Of a DNA stretch of 44,721 bases, positions 19,374-26,912 are shown one piece after another; positions within the stretch are counted from its first letter, which is position 1; each line of letters opens with the position of its first letter. The translations under genes were made by a program, and so were the position numbers. Source of the stretch: Verrucomicrobiaceae bacterium (GTDB lineage: Bacteria > Verrucomicrobiota > Verrucomicrobiia > Verrucomicrobiales > Verrucomicrobiaceae); NCBI GenBank assembly GCA_016713035.1, contig JADJPW010000005.1, positions 1 to 44,721 on the forward strand, given 5' to 3'. Under the pieces are notes generated by a model that saw only the letters and a program-made list of their open reading frames with translations, was not told where the DNA came from and did no database searches.

Positions 19374-19985
19374 TCAAGGTTCGACACCGATTACGACCAA
19401 AGGCACAGCAGGAACGCCTCTTCCATTCCGAATCACGTTGTATAGTTCACCTTCAAAGTAACCTGGTCCCGAGGACATCTGCCGCTGAAGCGACTTCATC
19501 GCTAGTATCTCAATCCCAACGTCGATCTGATCACGCATATAGAAGGCAAGGTGCTTCACGAACAGGTCATAGGCGACAAACGAATACTTTCCGAACTGCA
19601 CTTCGATAGCGACCCGTTCTTTGACGAAGTCAGTCTGATTGTAGCTCAGAATCGGCGTGTAGCCGGCACTGGTGATTTCGTCTTTTTGTTCGTCAGCAGA
19701 TTTTTGCAGTGTTTGCCGGATCAACTTCTCGTCTTCGGTAACCCAGTAGGTGACTCGGCTCTCCTTCCACTGCTTGTCGGCCAGCAATGTCTTGAATGAT
19801 TCATTCATCGCTGGCGGACTGTAGAGAATGTCTCCCTCCATGCCTTTCTCTTTACTGATTTTTGTCTTACAGGCTTCGGCATCGACAGCAACAATGACGT
19901 CTTGAACCTCTTTCCAAAGCTTCTTGTGATGAACCATCAGGTATTCAAGTCCATTGAGATGGGAGTAAATTTTCGCGATTCTCAT
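19374..19985 (-). CDS. BglII-like type II restriction endonuclease
   Basis: 203 aa. Resembles the Endonuc-BglII family: RVAIEVQFGKYSFVAYDLFVKHL corresponds to the ExQ-type active site strand of BglII (VEVQFSNYPF); an upstream Asp/Glu-containing stretch precedes it; the C-terminal part (YNVIRNGRGVPAVPLVVIGV) fits the family's end. Its start overlaps the methyltransferase stop (ATGA, 19982-19985), the usual order in such R-M operons. BglII cuts AGATCT, but the target here cannot be read from sequence. GC is visibly lower than in flanking genes, consistent with recent arrival. Confidence 0.75.
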   Translation of the reverse strand: MRIAKIYSHLNGLEYLMVHHKKLWKEVQDVIVAVDAEACKTKISKEKGMEGDILYSPPAMNESFKTLLADKQWKESRVTYWVTEDEKLIRQTLQKSADEQKDEITSAGYTPILSYNQTDFVKERVAIEVQFGKYSFVAYDLFVKHLAFYMRDQIDVGIEILAMKSLQRQMSSGPGYFEGELYNVIRNGRGVPAVPLVVIGVEP

Positions 19986-20998
19986 TTTGTTTTGCGGGCG
20001 CGTTTTGGCTTCGGATATGTAACCGGAACACGGTTAAGGTTCTCTACTTCACTGCGATCTGGAGTCTCAAGGAGCATCATCTGCTCATTTTCATGGCCGT
20101 TTCCATTCAGCCAGGGTGCGGAACGCAGTGCTAATCCTGCATCATCGGGATTAAACACAGGCTTGTTCATGGGCCGAACTGGCAGGGTGCCTTGGATTGA
20201 CTTGGTCACTCGGTCACGCGCAATCTCGGCGTAATGGGGCATTACTTCCGCGCCGACCCCCCTGCGCCCATGCCTTATGGCCGCAATAATTGTTGTGCCT
20301 GCGCCCAAGTATGGATCGAGAACAAGATCGTTTGGACGAGTGAGGGACAAAATCAAACGCTCGATAAGTTCGACCGGAAACTGACACGGATGATCACTCT
20401 TCTCGACATGGTTACTCTTGACGTTTGGAATGACCCACAAGTCACCCGGATTTTTCCCAAGCGGATTGCAGGAATACTCGCCGGCCTTCGGCCCCTTAAA
20501 ATACTTCTTACCCGGATACTTTTGAGGAATTCGAATTGGATCGACATCAAAGTGGTAATCATCACCTTTCGTGAGCCACATGATTACCTCATACCGACCA
20601 GATAGTCTCCGGCTGCAATGTAGTCCATGTTCAAAATGCCAGACTACCCGGTTTCTCATCTGGAGACCTAGTTCGCTAAAAACAGGGAATAAGAGGTAAT
20701 CCAGTGGAATTATCGCCCCGCGATCCACATAGTTTCCGACTTGCCAGCATATGCTGCCTCCTGGCTTGAGTGTCCGGACGCATTCTTGAATTACAGCTCG
20801 CTGGTCATCCACATATTGCGCGACGGGGTTTCGCCTCTCGTAGGCCTTTCCAATATTGTAAGGGGGCGAGGTTACAACAAGGCTGGCGGCACCGTCGGGA
20901 ATGCTGCGCAGCAGTTTCAAGCAATCGCCTTCAAAGACAACTGCGCGTTCTTGAGGCCCATATTTGCGGGCTATTTTTGGATCATTTTCACTCATCAT
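19982..20998 (-). CDS. Site-specific DNA methyltransferase (beta-class, N4-cytosine or N6-adenine)
   Basis: 338 aa. Catalytic motif IV VVTSPPYNIG (~40-49) and, later, the AdoMet-binding motif I DLVLDPYLGAGTT (~238-250), i.e. beta-class order (IV before I). TSPPY(N) with this order is typical of the N4-cytosine methylases, including the one partnering BglII. Methylates the host's own sites against the endonuclease encoded immediately downstream. The start is at 20998 or at the next ATG (20995). The C-terminal ~50 residues are Arg/Lys/Pro-rich without motif. It is the promoter-proximal gene of the pair, so protection would be made first. Confidence 0.85.
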   Translation of the reverse strand: MMSENDPKIARKYGPQERAVVFEGDCLKLLRSIPDGAASLVVTSPPYNIGKAYERRNPVAQYVDDQRAVIQECVRTLKPGGSICWQVGNYVDRGAIIPLDYLLFPVFSELGLQMRNRVVWHFEHGLHCSRRLSGRYEVIMWLTKGDDYHFDVDPIRIPQKYPGKKYFKGPKAGEYSCNPLGKNPGDLWVIPNVKSNHVEKSDHPCQFPVELIERLILSLTRPNDLVLDPYLGAGTTIIAAIRHGRRGVGAEVMPHYAEIARDRVTKSIQGTLPVRPMNKPVFNPDDAGLALRSAPWLNGNGHENEQMMLLETPDRSEVENLNRVPVTYPKPKRARKTK

Positions 20999-21360
20999 CT
21001 TGGTCTCAGCTTAGGCCAATCAGACTGCCATCAAATGTTGAATGGCAAAAGGGCGTTCTCTCGGCGCAGTGCATGGCAGCGATTTGCGTAGCACAGCTTT
21101 TGGTGGTGCGCTCGATGAGGCCGGAGATGTGGATGCCCTTGGTCATGCCGCAACTTGAAACAATTCTTGGCCGCTGTCTCCACTTTTAGCTTTGACCTTG
21201 TCAGCGCGTGAAAGAGCCCTTGCCAAAATCCGGCCCGTTGAGGCAAATGTCTGTCCCATGCCGAAACTGTGGTCCTGGGACTCTGGTTTGGGGTGGGAGA
21301 GCCTCACACCGGGGATGGCATGGGATGCGATGACTGCAACAGCCCCGCCCCCGGCACCCC
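20999..21360. other. Gene-poor stretch upstream of the methyltransferase
   Basis: No convincing coding region. Short frames on both strands (e.g. minus 21031-21246) lack family features and have skewed composition. The stretch would contain the R-M promoter near 21,000-21,050 and the left border of the 41-bp repeat array. No tRNA, insertion-sequence end or integrase seen. Confidence 0.5.
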
Positions 21361-21647
21361 AAACGCCTCCCGTTTGGTCCTGCCGACGCGTCGGCAGCGC
21401 TAGACGGCTCTCATCTGCGATAGCCGGGGCGTCGGCAGGGCTGGACGGCTCCCGTTTGGGGCAGCCGAGGCGTCGGCGGGGCTGGACGGCTCCCGTTTGG
21501 AGCTGCCGAGGCTCCGGCAGGGCTGGACGAGGCCCGTTTGGGGCAGCCGAGGCTCCGGCAGGGTGAAACGGCTCTCATCGGTGAGAGCCGAGGCGTCGGC
21601 AGGGGTAAACGCGTCCCGTTTGACGCTGCCTTTGCGGCTTTTTGACC
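21361..21647. repeat. Tandem array of 41-bp double-hairpin units
   Basis: Seven consecutive units of exactly 41 bp (starts at 21361, 21402, 21443, 21484, 21525, 21566, 21607; the last one is degenerate). Each unit has two dyads: one around GGCTCCCGTTTGGGGCAGCC (or the variant GGCTCTCATCGGTGAGAGCC in unit 6, a perfect 8-bp stem with TCGG loop) and one around GCCGAGGCGTCGGC (GCCGACGCGTCGGC in unit 1). The sequences vary but the dyads are kept. 41 is not a multiple of 3, so it is not a protein repeat. There are no unique spacers, so it is not CRISPR. Confidence 0.85.
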
Positions 21648-21900
21648 GGGCGGGGATTCCGCCAAGCCCGCAGTGGCATGGCAGGGCCAGGCGGGGGTTG
21701 ACGGCTGAAACACGACGCATATTTTTCGGGCCAGTTCGTCCTTTATCACATCGGACTGGTTGTCCGGCGGAGGGAAGAACCCACCAACCAGCGGCAACCC
21801 TTCACACACGAAATACGTGGCTCGATTCGGACAAGCATTCTTCGGCGACGGCTCACGCTTCGGGGCGCAGGACCCTCCGCGACCAACTAGAACCAAAAAC

Positions 21901-22821
21901 ATGGCTTCCAACGCCCTACCAGATAAACGCGACCGCCTTTTCGCACTCGGCGATGATATGTGCGACGGTGCCCATACCCACGAAGTGGCGATCGGGCTCA
22001 AACAAAACACCGAAGCCGTGGTGCGCCCGGCGCTGGATGCGGCACGCGCTGCCGAATCCACCTACGGTGCCTGCCAGGTGCTGAGAAAAAACGCGAACGC
22101 CGCCCACAACACGGCGGACAATGCGGCGAAGGTGTTCATCACCAACGCCAAAAAGCGCCTGTCGAAGTTCTTCGGCGAAGCCTACACCACCGAATGGGGT
22201 GCGGCGGGCTGGCCGAACAACTCCACAGGAATGCCAAGCACCCAGGCGGAGCGTTTCAGCCTGATCAACAGCCTGAAACTCCACTTCACCGCCAACCCCG
22301 CCCATGAAAGTGCGGACATGGAGGTGACAGCGGCGCTGGCCACCACGCTGCATACCACGATCAGCAATGCACGCGCGGCGCTGGACCAAAAAGTGACGGA
22401 GAGCGGGCAGGCGAAAGCTGCCCGCGATGCCGCCGAGACAAACCTGCGCAAGCGCCTCCGTGGCATGATCACCGAGCTGGAAACGCTGCTGGGCGCGGAA
22501 GACCCACTCTGGCACGCCTTTGGCCTCAGCCGCCCTGCGGATGAAGAGACGCCCGAAGCGCCCAGCTTCACCACGGCGACTCCGGGCGGTGCTGGCATCA
22601 CCCATGTGGACTGGGATGATGCGCTGCGTGCGGATCACTACCGCGTGTGGATTCTCATCGTGGGCACGGACAATGATTTCCGTGCGGTGGAAACCGTGAC
22701 CGATAGCGATGCGACCCTGAGCGGCCTGCCAAGCGGCAGCACGGTGAAGATCCAAGTCACCTCCGTGAACGGTGCGGGCGAAAGCGGCGCGGGACCGATC
22801 GCGCAAATCGTTGTTCCGTGA
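21901..22821 (+). CDS. Fibronectin type III domain protein
   Basis: 306 aa from ATG 21901. The open frame extends further upstream but without family features. Residues 1-215 are helical and Ala-rich (MASNALPDKRDRLFALGDDM; TLHTTISNARAALDQKVTES; ETNLRKRLRGMITELETLL). Residues ~220-306 form one FN3 domain (ITHVDWDDALRADHYRVWIL ... ATLSGLPSGSTVKIQVTSVN ... GAGPIAQIVV). No signal peptide. It heads a trio with the S23-type gene and the collagen-like gene; I recall similar trios in Verrucomicrobiota, but their function is unknown. The mix resembles phage-tail or surface-fibre accessory proteins, which is speculation. Confidence 0.75.
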   Translation: MASNALPDKRDRLFALGDDMCDGAHTHEVAIGLKQNTEAVVRPALDAARAAESTYGACQVLRKNANAAHNTADNAAKVFITNAKKRLSKFFGEAYTTEWGAAGWPNNSTGMPSTQAERFSLINSLKLHFTANPAHESADMEVTAALATTLHTTISNARAALDQKVTESGQAKAARDAAETNLRKRLRGMITELETLLGAEDPLWHAFGLSRPADEETPEAPSFTTATPGGAGITHVDWDDALRADHYRVWILIVGTDNDFRAVETVTDSDATLSGLPSGSTVKIQVTSVNGAGESGAGPIAQIVVP

Positions 22822-22827
22822 GTTGAA

Positions 22828-23271
22828 GACGGGGAGACTATCAGACTATCAGACTGGGAGACGATGAGACTATGAAGACGAAGATTGTTCGGCATACGGA
22901 TTTGGAAGTGTATCGGCGTGCGTTTGCGGCGGCGATGCAGGTGTTCAAATTGAGCAAGGCGTTCCCGAAAGAGGAACGTTACTCGCTCACCGATCAGGCT
23001 CGCCGCGCTTCCCGGTCTGTCGCCGCCAACATCTCTGAAGGATGGCGCAAACGGCGTTACGCGGCCTCGTTCGTCAGCAAGCTCAACGATGCTGAAGGCG
23101 AGGCCGCAGAAACGCAAACGTGGCTGCAATTCGCCGTGGAGTGTGACTACCTCAAACCCGAGGACACCCGTGCTTTATATGCCGAATACGACCAACTCAT
23201 CGCCATGCTCGTGACGATGCAAAACCAACCCGAAGTTTGGAAACTTTGAGACTGGCAGCAGTCTCCCCGTC
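22828..23271. repeat. Inverted AGACT-rich repeats flanking the S23 gene
   Basis: GACGGGGAGACT at 22828-22839 and its exact reverse complement AGTCTCCCCGTC at 23260-23271 bracket the four-helix-bundle gene. Both flanks carry further AGACT / AGTCT iterations (ATCAGACTATCAGACT on the left; AGTCTCAAAGTCTCAAAGTC on the right, to about 23,310). The gene plus repeats form a ~480-bp unit that could be mobile. Confidence 0.7.
22872..23249 (+). CDS. Four helix bundle protein (S23 / 23S rRNA intervening-sequence family)
   Basis: 125 aa. Typical TIGR02436/S23 sequence: HTDLEVYRRAFAAAMQVFKL, LTDQARRASRSVAANISEGW, SFVSKLNDAEGEAAETQTWL, and a C-terminal helix LIAMLVTMQNQ. The family was first found inside 23S rRNA intervening sequences and is common as isolated genes in Planctomycetes/Verrucomicrobia; the molecular role is unknown. 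Here it stands between FN3 and collagen-like genes and is bracketed by inverted AGACT-type repeats. Confidence 0.9.
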   Translation: MKTKIVRHTDLEVYRRAFAAAMQVFKLSKAFPKEERYSLTDQARRASRSVAANISEGWRKRRYAASFVSKLNDAEGEAAETQTWLQFAVECDYLKPEDTRALYAEYDQLIAMLVTMQNQPEVWKL

Positions 23272-23320
23272 TGAAAGTCTCCAAGTCTGACAGTCTCAAA
23301 GTCTCAAAGTCTTCCCAGTT

Positions 23321-24073
23321 ATGCCTTTCGACCCAGCATGGCCCCAAAACGGCCAAAACATCGACGCTGACCGTTTTCGTGGTCAGTTCGCCGGAATCAT
23401 CGACCTCATCGGCAGCGGCTCCGGCATCAATGCCGCGCAAGTGGACAGCACGAACACCCTGCCGCCGAGCACTCCGGCGAATGCGAGCGTGAGTGTGGTG
23501 GGGAACACGCTGCATTTTACCTTTGAAATCCCGCAGGGGCAGGAAGGCCCGATGGGCCAGCAGGGGCCGCCCTTTTCACAGGCGGTGGTGGATGCGGTGA
23601 ACACCGTGAACCCCGGCGATCCCGCTGCCGTGGGCGTGAGCTTCGATGGAACAAACGTGCGCTTCACCTTCGACATCCCGCGTGGCAGTGATGGCGGCCA
23701 AGGACCCGCCGGAAATGACGGTGGCCAAGGGCCACCCGGCAATGACGGCGCTCAGGGACCGCCCTTTGCGCAAGCGGTGGTGGACGGTGTGACCACACTG
23801 GACCCCGGCAATCCTGCGACGGTGGGCGTGAGCTTCGACGGATCAAACGTGCGCTTCACCTTCGGCATCCCACGCGGCAACGATGGCAGCAATGGAAGCG
23901 ACGGCTCCCAAGGCCCACCCGGCGAAATCAGCCAAGCCCAACTCGACAGCGCGATCAGCGGCACGAGCGCGAACACCAACAACGTGAGCACGCTGGACAC
24001 TGCTTTCGCCGATCCTGACATGGAAGCGATGCGCCAGAAGCTCAATGAGATGATCCTGAATGGGCGGAGGTAA
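23321..24073 (+). CDS. Collagen-like (Gly-X-Y) fibre protein; parent of the repeated tail
   Basis: 250 aa from ATG 23321. N-terminal ~50 residues (DRFRGQFAGIIDLIGSGSGI), then three Gly-X-Y tracts (GQEGPMGQQGPP; GGQGPAGNDGGQGPPGNDGA; GSNGSDGSQGPPG) alternating with two copies of a beta module (VGVSFDGTNVRFTFDIPRG and VGVSFDGSNVRFTFGIPRG). This mimics phage tail-fibre shafts and would trimerise. The last 40 residues end in ADPDMEAMRQKLNEMILNGRR. That end is repeated four more times downstream, each time with a stop after NGRR. No signal peptide. Confidence 0.8.
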   Translation: MPFDPAWPQNGQNIDADRFRGQFAGIIDLIGSGSGINAAQVDSTNTLPPSTPANASVSVVGNTLHFTFEIPQGQEGPMGQQGPPFSQAVVDAVNTVNPGDPAAVGVSFDGTNVRFTFDIPRGSDGGQGPAGNDGGQGPPGNDGAQGPPFAQAVVDGVTTLDPGNPATVGVSFDGSNVRFTFGIPRGNDGSNGSDGSQGPPGEISQAQLDSAISGTSANTNNVSTLDTAFADPDMEAMRQKLNEMILNGRR

Positions 24074-24175
24074 TGTGACTGCCATTCTCCTCAAGGCTTG
24101 ACTTGGCTTGTCATGCTTCGTTACTCCGTTTGTCCTGTCTGACCTTCGTTTGGTTTGACTGGCATCCAAGCAAAC

Positions 24176-24200
24176 GGTGGGCGAATCAACTGCGCCCACC
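24176..24200 (+). terminator. Hairpin after the collagen-like gene
   Basis: GGTGGGCG (24176-24183) pairs with CGCCCACC (24193-24200); loop AATCAACTG; followed by ATTTATTTT. It lies ~100 nt after the collagen-like stop and 35 nt before the GH16 start, so it would end the collagen transcript. The same hairpin is in copy 2 (28869-28893), and a variant with a rebuilt stem is at 26521-26543. Confidence 0.6.
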
Positions 24201-24234
24201 ATTTATTTTGGATAAACACCGTTCTGGCAAAAAA

Positions 24235-25180
24235 ATGAAACTTCCATCCATCACCTTACCGCTAAGCGTCTTCTTCCTCATTAGTAGCGCTGTTATGTCC
24301 CAACTATCGGGACAAACCTCGCAAAATGTCAGGCCCCTCACGGCAGCAGCGGGCGAGAACTGGGTGATCCGGTGGAATCGCTCAGATGACTTCAATGCCA
24401 GAGAGGTCGATTGGCGGAAATGGCAGAAGAGCCCCGAGCAGTTCAGTGGCTGGAGATGGGACAATGAGCGAAACGTCACGGCCCAAGATGGGCTGCTGAA
24501 GATCACACTCCGCAACGACTCCCCGGCGATGAAAGGAAAGAACGAGAAGGACAGGGAGGGGCAGAGCCTACACCTCTGGGATGCTGAAGTCGTATGCGAA
24601 GGGAACCAATGGCTACTACGAGGCCCGAATCAAGGGGGCTCCGATGTTTCCAGGAGCAAGCCCCGCCTTCTGGCTTTACAGCACGATCGACGACACAATC
24701 ACTCAGGCTGGAGAGGCGCGATACAGTGAAATTGACATCGTTGAAATGACGCAGAGGCAATCGCAGAAGGAAGGGAATGAACGCATCACCGACCATAACC
24801 TCCACGCTATCTTATCAAACGGAAAGCCGGGGGTGCCGGGACGCGAGTGGCATCGGCCAAACGATGAACGTTTCCGCGAGGCTCAAGCAAACGAATACCG
24901 CACGGCGTTCGACCCGAGGACGGATTTTCACACCTACGGATGTAGGGTCGCAACCGACATGATCATTTGGTATGTCGATGGTGTGGAAGTGGGACGGAAG
25001 CCCAATAAATTCTGGCATCGACCCATGTCTGTTGCGCTTTCGCTTGGTCTGCGCGCACCCTATTTGAAGTGGAAAGACAACAGACTGGTTTTGGATGGGG
25101 AGGTTGGTGCCGGCGAATTCCCAACTGAGATGCTCGTGGATTATGTGAGAGTTTGGGAACTCGATGGCAAGTCGGAATAG
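24235..25180 (+). pseudogene. GH16 glycoside hydrolase, broken copy
   Basis: Same gene as 28928-29872. ATG 24235, signal peptide MKLPSITLPLSVFFLISSAV. One extra G at 24557-24560 (GGGG; the intact copy has GGG) shifts the frame after EKDREG, so translation continues QSLHLWDAEVV... and stops at 24729. The GH16 catalytic motif (SEIDIVEM) is in the displaced frame 24581-25180. Slippage in the G-run could in principle restore it. Apart from that the second half differs by few substitutions, some changing residues (CRVATD against CRVEKD). Confidence 0.85.
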
Positions 25181-25198
25181 CAGCAGTCATATGTGCGC

Positions 25199-25315
25199 AT
25201 GGTTCAAGCACAGAAGGCCAGAACAAAGGCTCTGCTGGACACTGGCTTTGCCGATCCCGACATGGAGGCCCTGCGGCAGAAGGTGAATGAGATGATTCTG
25301 AACGGGCGGAGGTAA
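25199..25315 (+). repeat. Collagen-tail module R2 (38-codon mini-ORF)
   Basis: ATG at 25199 opens a frame MVQAQKARTKALLDTGFADP then DMEALRQKVNEMILNGRR-stop. The last ~25 residues match the collagen-like protein's end, with mostly synonymous differences. The 3' flank TAATATAACTGGGATTC is shared with R3, not with R1. The ~170 bp after it hold no gene; they end in an attC-like core. Confidence 0.75.
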
Positions 25316-25469
25316 TATAACTGGGATTCTACACAAGTCTTGACTTTCCATGGTATCCTCGGAGACTCGCGCCGCACGTCCGGCCATCGCTTGGTCGCAT
25401 GGGCATTCAAGAAGCTGAGGTCGGGGATGGTTCACCACATTTTCCTGGAGCCAAACAACGTTAGGTGAA

Positions 25470-25476
25470 TTCACAA
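25470..25476 (+). other. attC-like core site (GTTAGGT) before the beta-lactamase gene
   Basis: GTTAGGT matches the integron core-site consensus GTTRRRY exactly and is preceded by CAAAACAAC-like sequence (CCAAACAAC), as at the right end of an attC. It lies 8 nt before the GTG start of the class D beta-lactamase, the usual position for a cassette boundary. The left half of this attC is absent; R2 tail sequence stands there instead. Confidence 0.5.
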
Positions 25477-25483
25477 AACTCGC

Positions 25484-26278
25484 GTGAAACCGACTTACCT
25501 TCTATATATTTGTGTGTGGCTGGGGAGTCATGCATTCGCAGCAGAGACTTCCGTGGAGCGCGACCTCACGGCAGAGTTTGGTTCCTATTCCGGCGCATTC
25601 ACGCTCTATGACGAGGCGCAGCAGCGTTGGCTACGTTATCAACCAGAACAATGCCTCATCCGCTCATCCCCGTGCTCGACCTTCAAGGTTCTCAACTCCC
25701 TGATTGCTTTGGAGACCGGCGTGGCCAGCGGCGCTGATTTCACCCTGCCTTGGGATGGCACTCGCCGCTCCATCGCGTCCTGGAATCAAAACCAGACTTT
25801 GCGGAGCGCTTTTTCCTCGTCCTGCGTTTGGTATTATCAGGCTTTGGCGACGCGCATCGGCTTGGAGCGATACCATCAGATCATTCCAAAAGTCGGCTAC
25901 GGCAACAATGACCTGAAGGGCGGCGTGACCCAATTCTGGCTTCAGAGTTCTCTGACGATTTCGCCTGACGAGCAGGTGGATTTTCTGCGCCGCCTTCACG
26001 CCCGCAAGTTACCCTTTGCCGCCAAGAGTGTGGATACAGTGCTCGACATCATGACGCTCGCGCAAGCTGGGCAGACGGTTTTCCGAGGCAAGACTGGAAG
26101 TGCCTTCGACGCGAAGAAGAACGTCCCGACGCTTGGTTGGTTCATCGGTAGCGTGTCCACACCGTCAGGTCTTTATCTTTTTGCCACCCGCATCACCGGC
26201 GGCGAGAACCCTTCCGGCATTACCGCCCGCAAGATGACCGAGTCCATACTTTCCACGCTCAACATTCTTCCCAAATGA
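25484..26278 (+). CDS. Class D (OXA-type) beta-lactamase
   Basis: 264 aa, GTG start at 25484. Signal peptide MKPTYLLYICVWLGSHAFAA. All class D landmarks are present: catalytic S65-T-F-K68 (in SSPCSTFKVLNSLIALE), S113-C-V115, Y139-G-N141, W152 in QFWLQSSL, and K203-T-G205. It would be periplasmic and hydrolyse beta-lactams by a carbamylated-lysine mechanism; the spectrum cannot be read. The gene lies between an attC-like core (25470) and a truncated attC-like left end (26286), so it looks like a former integron cassette, the same setting as many clinical OXA genes. Confidence 0.93.
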   Translation: MKPTYLLYICVWLGSHAFAAETSVERDLTAEFGSYSGAFTLYDEAQQRWLRYQPEQCLIRSSPCSTFKVLNSLIALETGVASGADFTLPWDGTRRSIASWNQNQTLRSAFSSSCVWYYQALATRIGLERYHQIIPKVGYGNNDLKGGVTQFWLQSSLTISPDEQVDFLRRLHARKLPFAAKSVDTVLDIMTLAQAGQTVFRGKTGSAFDAKKNVPTLGWFIGSVSTPSGLYLFATRITGGENPSGITARKMTESILSTLNILPK

Positions 26279-26285
26279 ACCGTCA

Positions 26286-26417
26286 TTTAACAACGCCATC
26301 AGCGGCACGAGCGCGAACACGAATAGCGTGAGCACGCTGGGCAGCGGCTCCGCCGATCCCGACATTGAGGCCCTGCGTCTGAAGTTGAATGAGATGATTC
26401 TCAATGGGCGGAGGTAA
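26286..26417 (+). repeat. Truncated attC left end fused to collagen-tail module R3
   Basis: TTTAACAACG (26286-26295) follows the beta-lactamase stop by 7 nt and matches the RYYYAAC left core of an attC. It runs directly into collagen-gene sequence: 26295-26417 encodes AISGTSANTNSVSTLGSGSA then DPDIEALRLKLNEMILNGRR-stop, matching all 40 C-terminal residues of the collagen-like protein. No start codon for this piece. Confidence 0.7.
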
Positions 26418-26520
26418 TATAACTGGGATTCTACACAAGTCTTGACTTGGCTTGTCATGCTCATAGACTCCGCTTGTCCTATCTGACCTCAGTTTGGTTC
26501 GACCGGCATACAAGCAAACA

Positions 26521-26543
26521 GTGGGCGAATCCGATTCACCCAC
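26521..26543 (+). terminator. Hairpin after tail module R3
   Basis: GTGGGCGAATC (26521-26531) pairs with GATTCACCCAC (26533-26543) apart from one C-A mismatch, followed by CATTTATTTT. Position and surroundings match the hairpin at 24176-24200, but the inner stem is rebuilt from different bases, so structure is conserved over sequence. The 26418-26603 stretch holds no gene; it also keeps a TTGACT at 26442-26447 found at the same place in all four complete modules. Confidence 0.6.
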
Positions 26544-26603
26544 CATTTATTTTGGCTAAACAATGCCCGCTAAGAAAACAAAGACCAACCAACGACGAAA
26601 CAA

Positions 26604-26912
26604 ATGGCAATATCAGACATCCAACTCAAAGGCAGCTACTACAACGTTTACGATGGCAGCAAGAAGATCAAAGACTTGCATGCTCCGGCTGTCGGCGAAC
26701 TTCGCGGATTCAGCTCCGAGATCATCGTTTGCGAGAAGGGAAGTTATTTCTCAATATACGACGAGAGCGGCAAGAAGCTCAAAGACCTACACGTGCCAGC
26801 CGTTGGTGAATTCCGAAGCGTATCAGGGCGGACTGTTTTGTTCAAGAAGGGTAGCTACATCGATACATACGACATCAGCGGCAAGAAGATCAATTCACGC
26901 CACAGCCCATGA
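26604..26912 (+). CDS. Small three-repeat protein of unknown function
   Basis: 102 aa made almost wholly of three ~35-residue repeats: KGSYYNVYDGSKKIKDLHAP, KGSYFSIYDESGKKLKDLHV and KGSYIDTYDISGKKINSRHS; the first two end with AVGE(L/F)R. The pattern suggests a small beta-meander or propeller-like fold. The start at 26604 (MAISDIQ) is the first of the repeat frame. Its stop overlaps the next gene's ATG (ATGA, 26909-26912), so the two form one cassette-borne operon. Short proteins without relatives are usual integron cargo. Confidence 0.7.
   Translation: MAISDIQLKGSYYNVYDGSKKIKDLHAPAVGELRGFSSEIIVCEKGSYFSIYDESGKKLKDLHVPAVGEFRSVSGRTVLFKKGSYIDTYDISGKKINSRHSP

Larger units (their letters stand above)
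23988..25314. repeat. 1.33-kb direct repeat, copy 1 (collagen tail + GH16 + second tail)
   Basis: Matches 28681-30006 throughout. The first ~570 bp are identical by eye. At the G-run at 24557-24560 copy 1 has one extra G. The second half carries about 15-20 scattered base differences (e.g. AACCGACATG against AAAAGACATG; GCTGGACACTGGC against GCTGGACAATGCC). Recombination between the two copies would remove 4,692 bp holding the beta-lactamase and the cassette genes. Confidence 0.85.

Noticed and set aside
21031..21246. Small minus-strand gene upstream of the methyltransferase (possible controller protein)
   Set aside because: No helix-turn-helix pattern and atypical composition; cannot be supported.
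21361..21647. CRISPR array
   Set aside because: The units are contiguous 41-bp repeats without unique spacers and there are no cas genes in the window.
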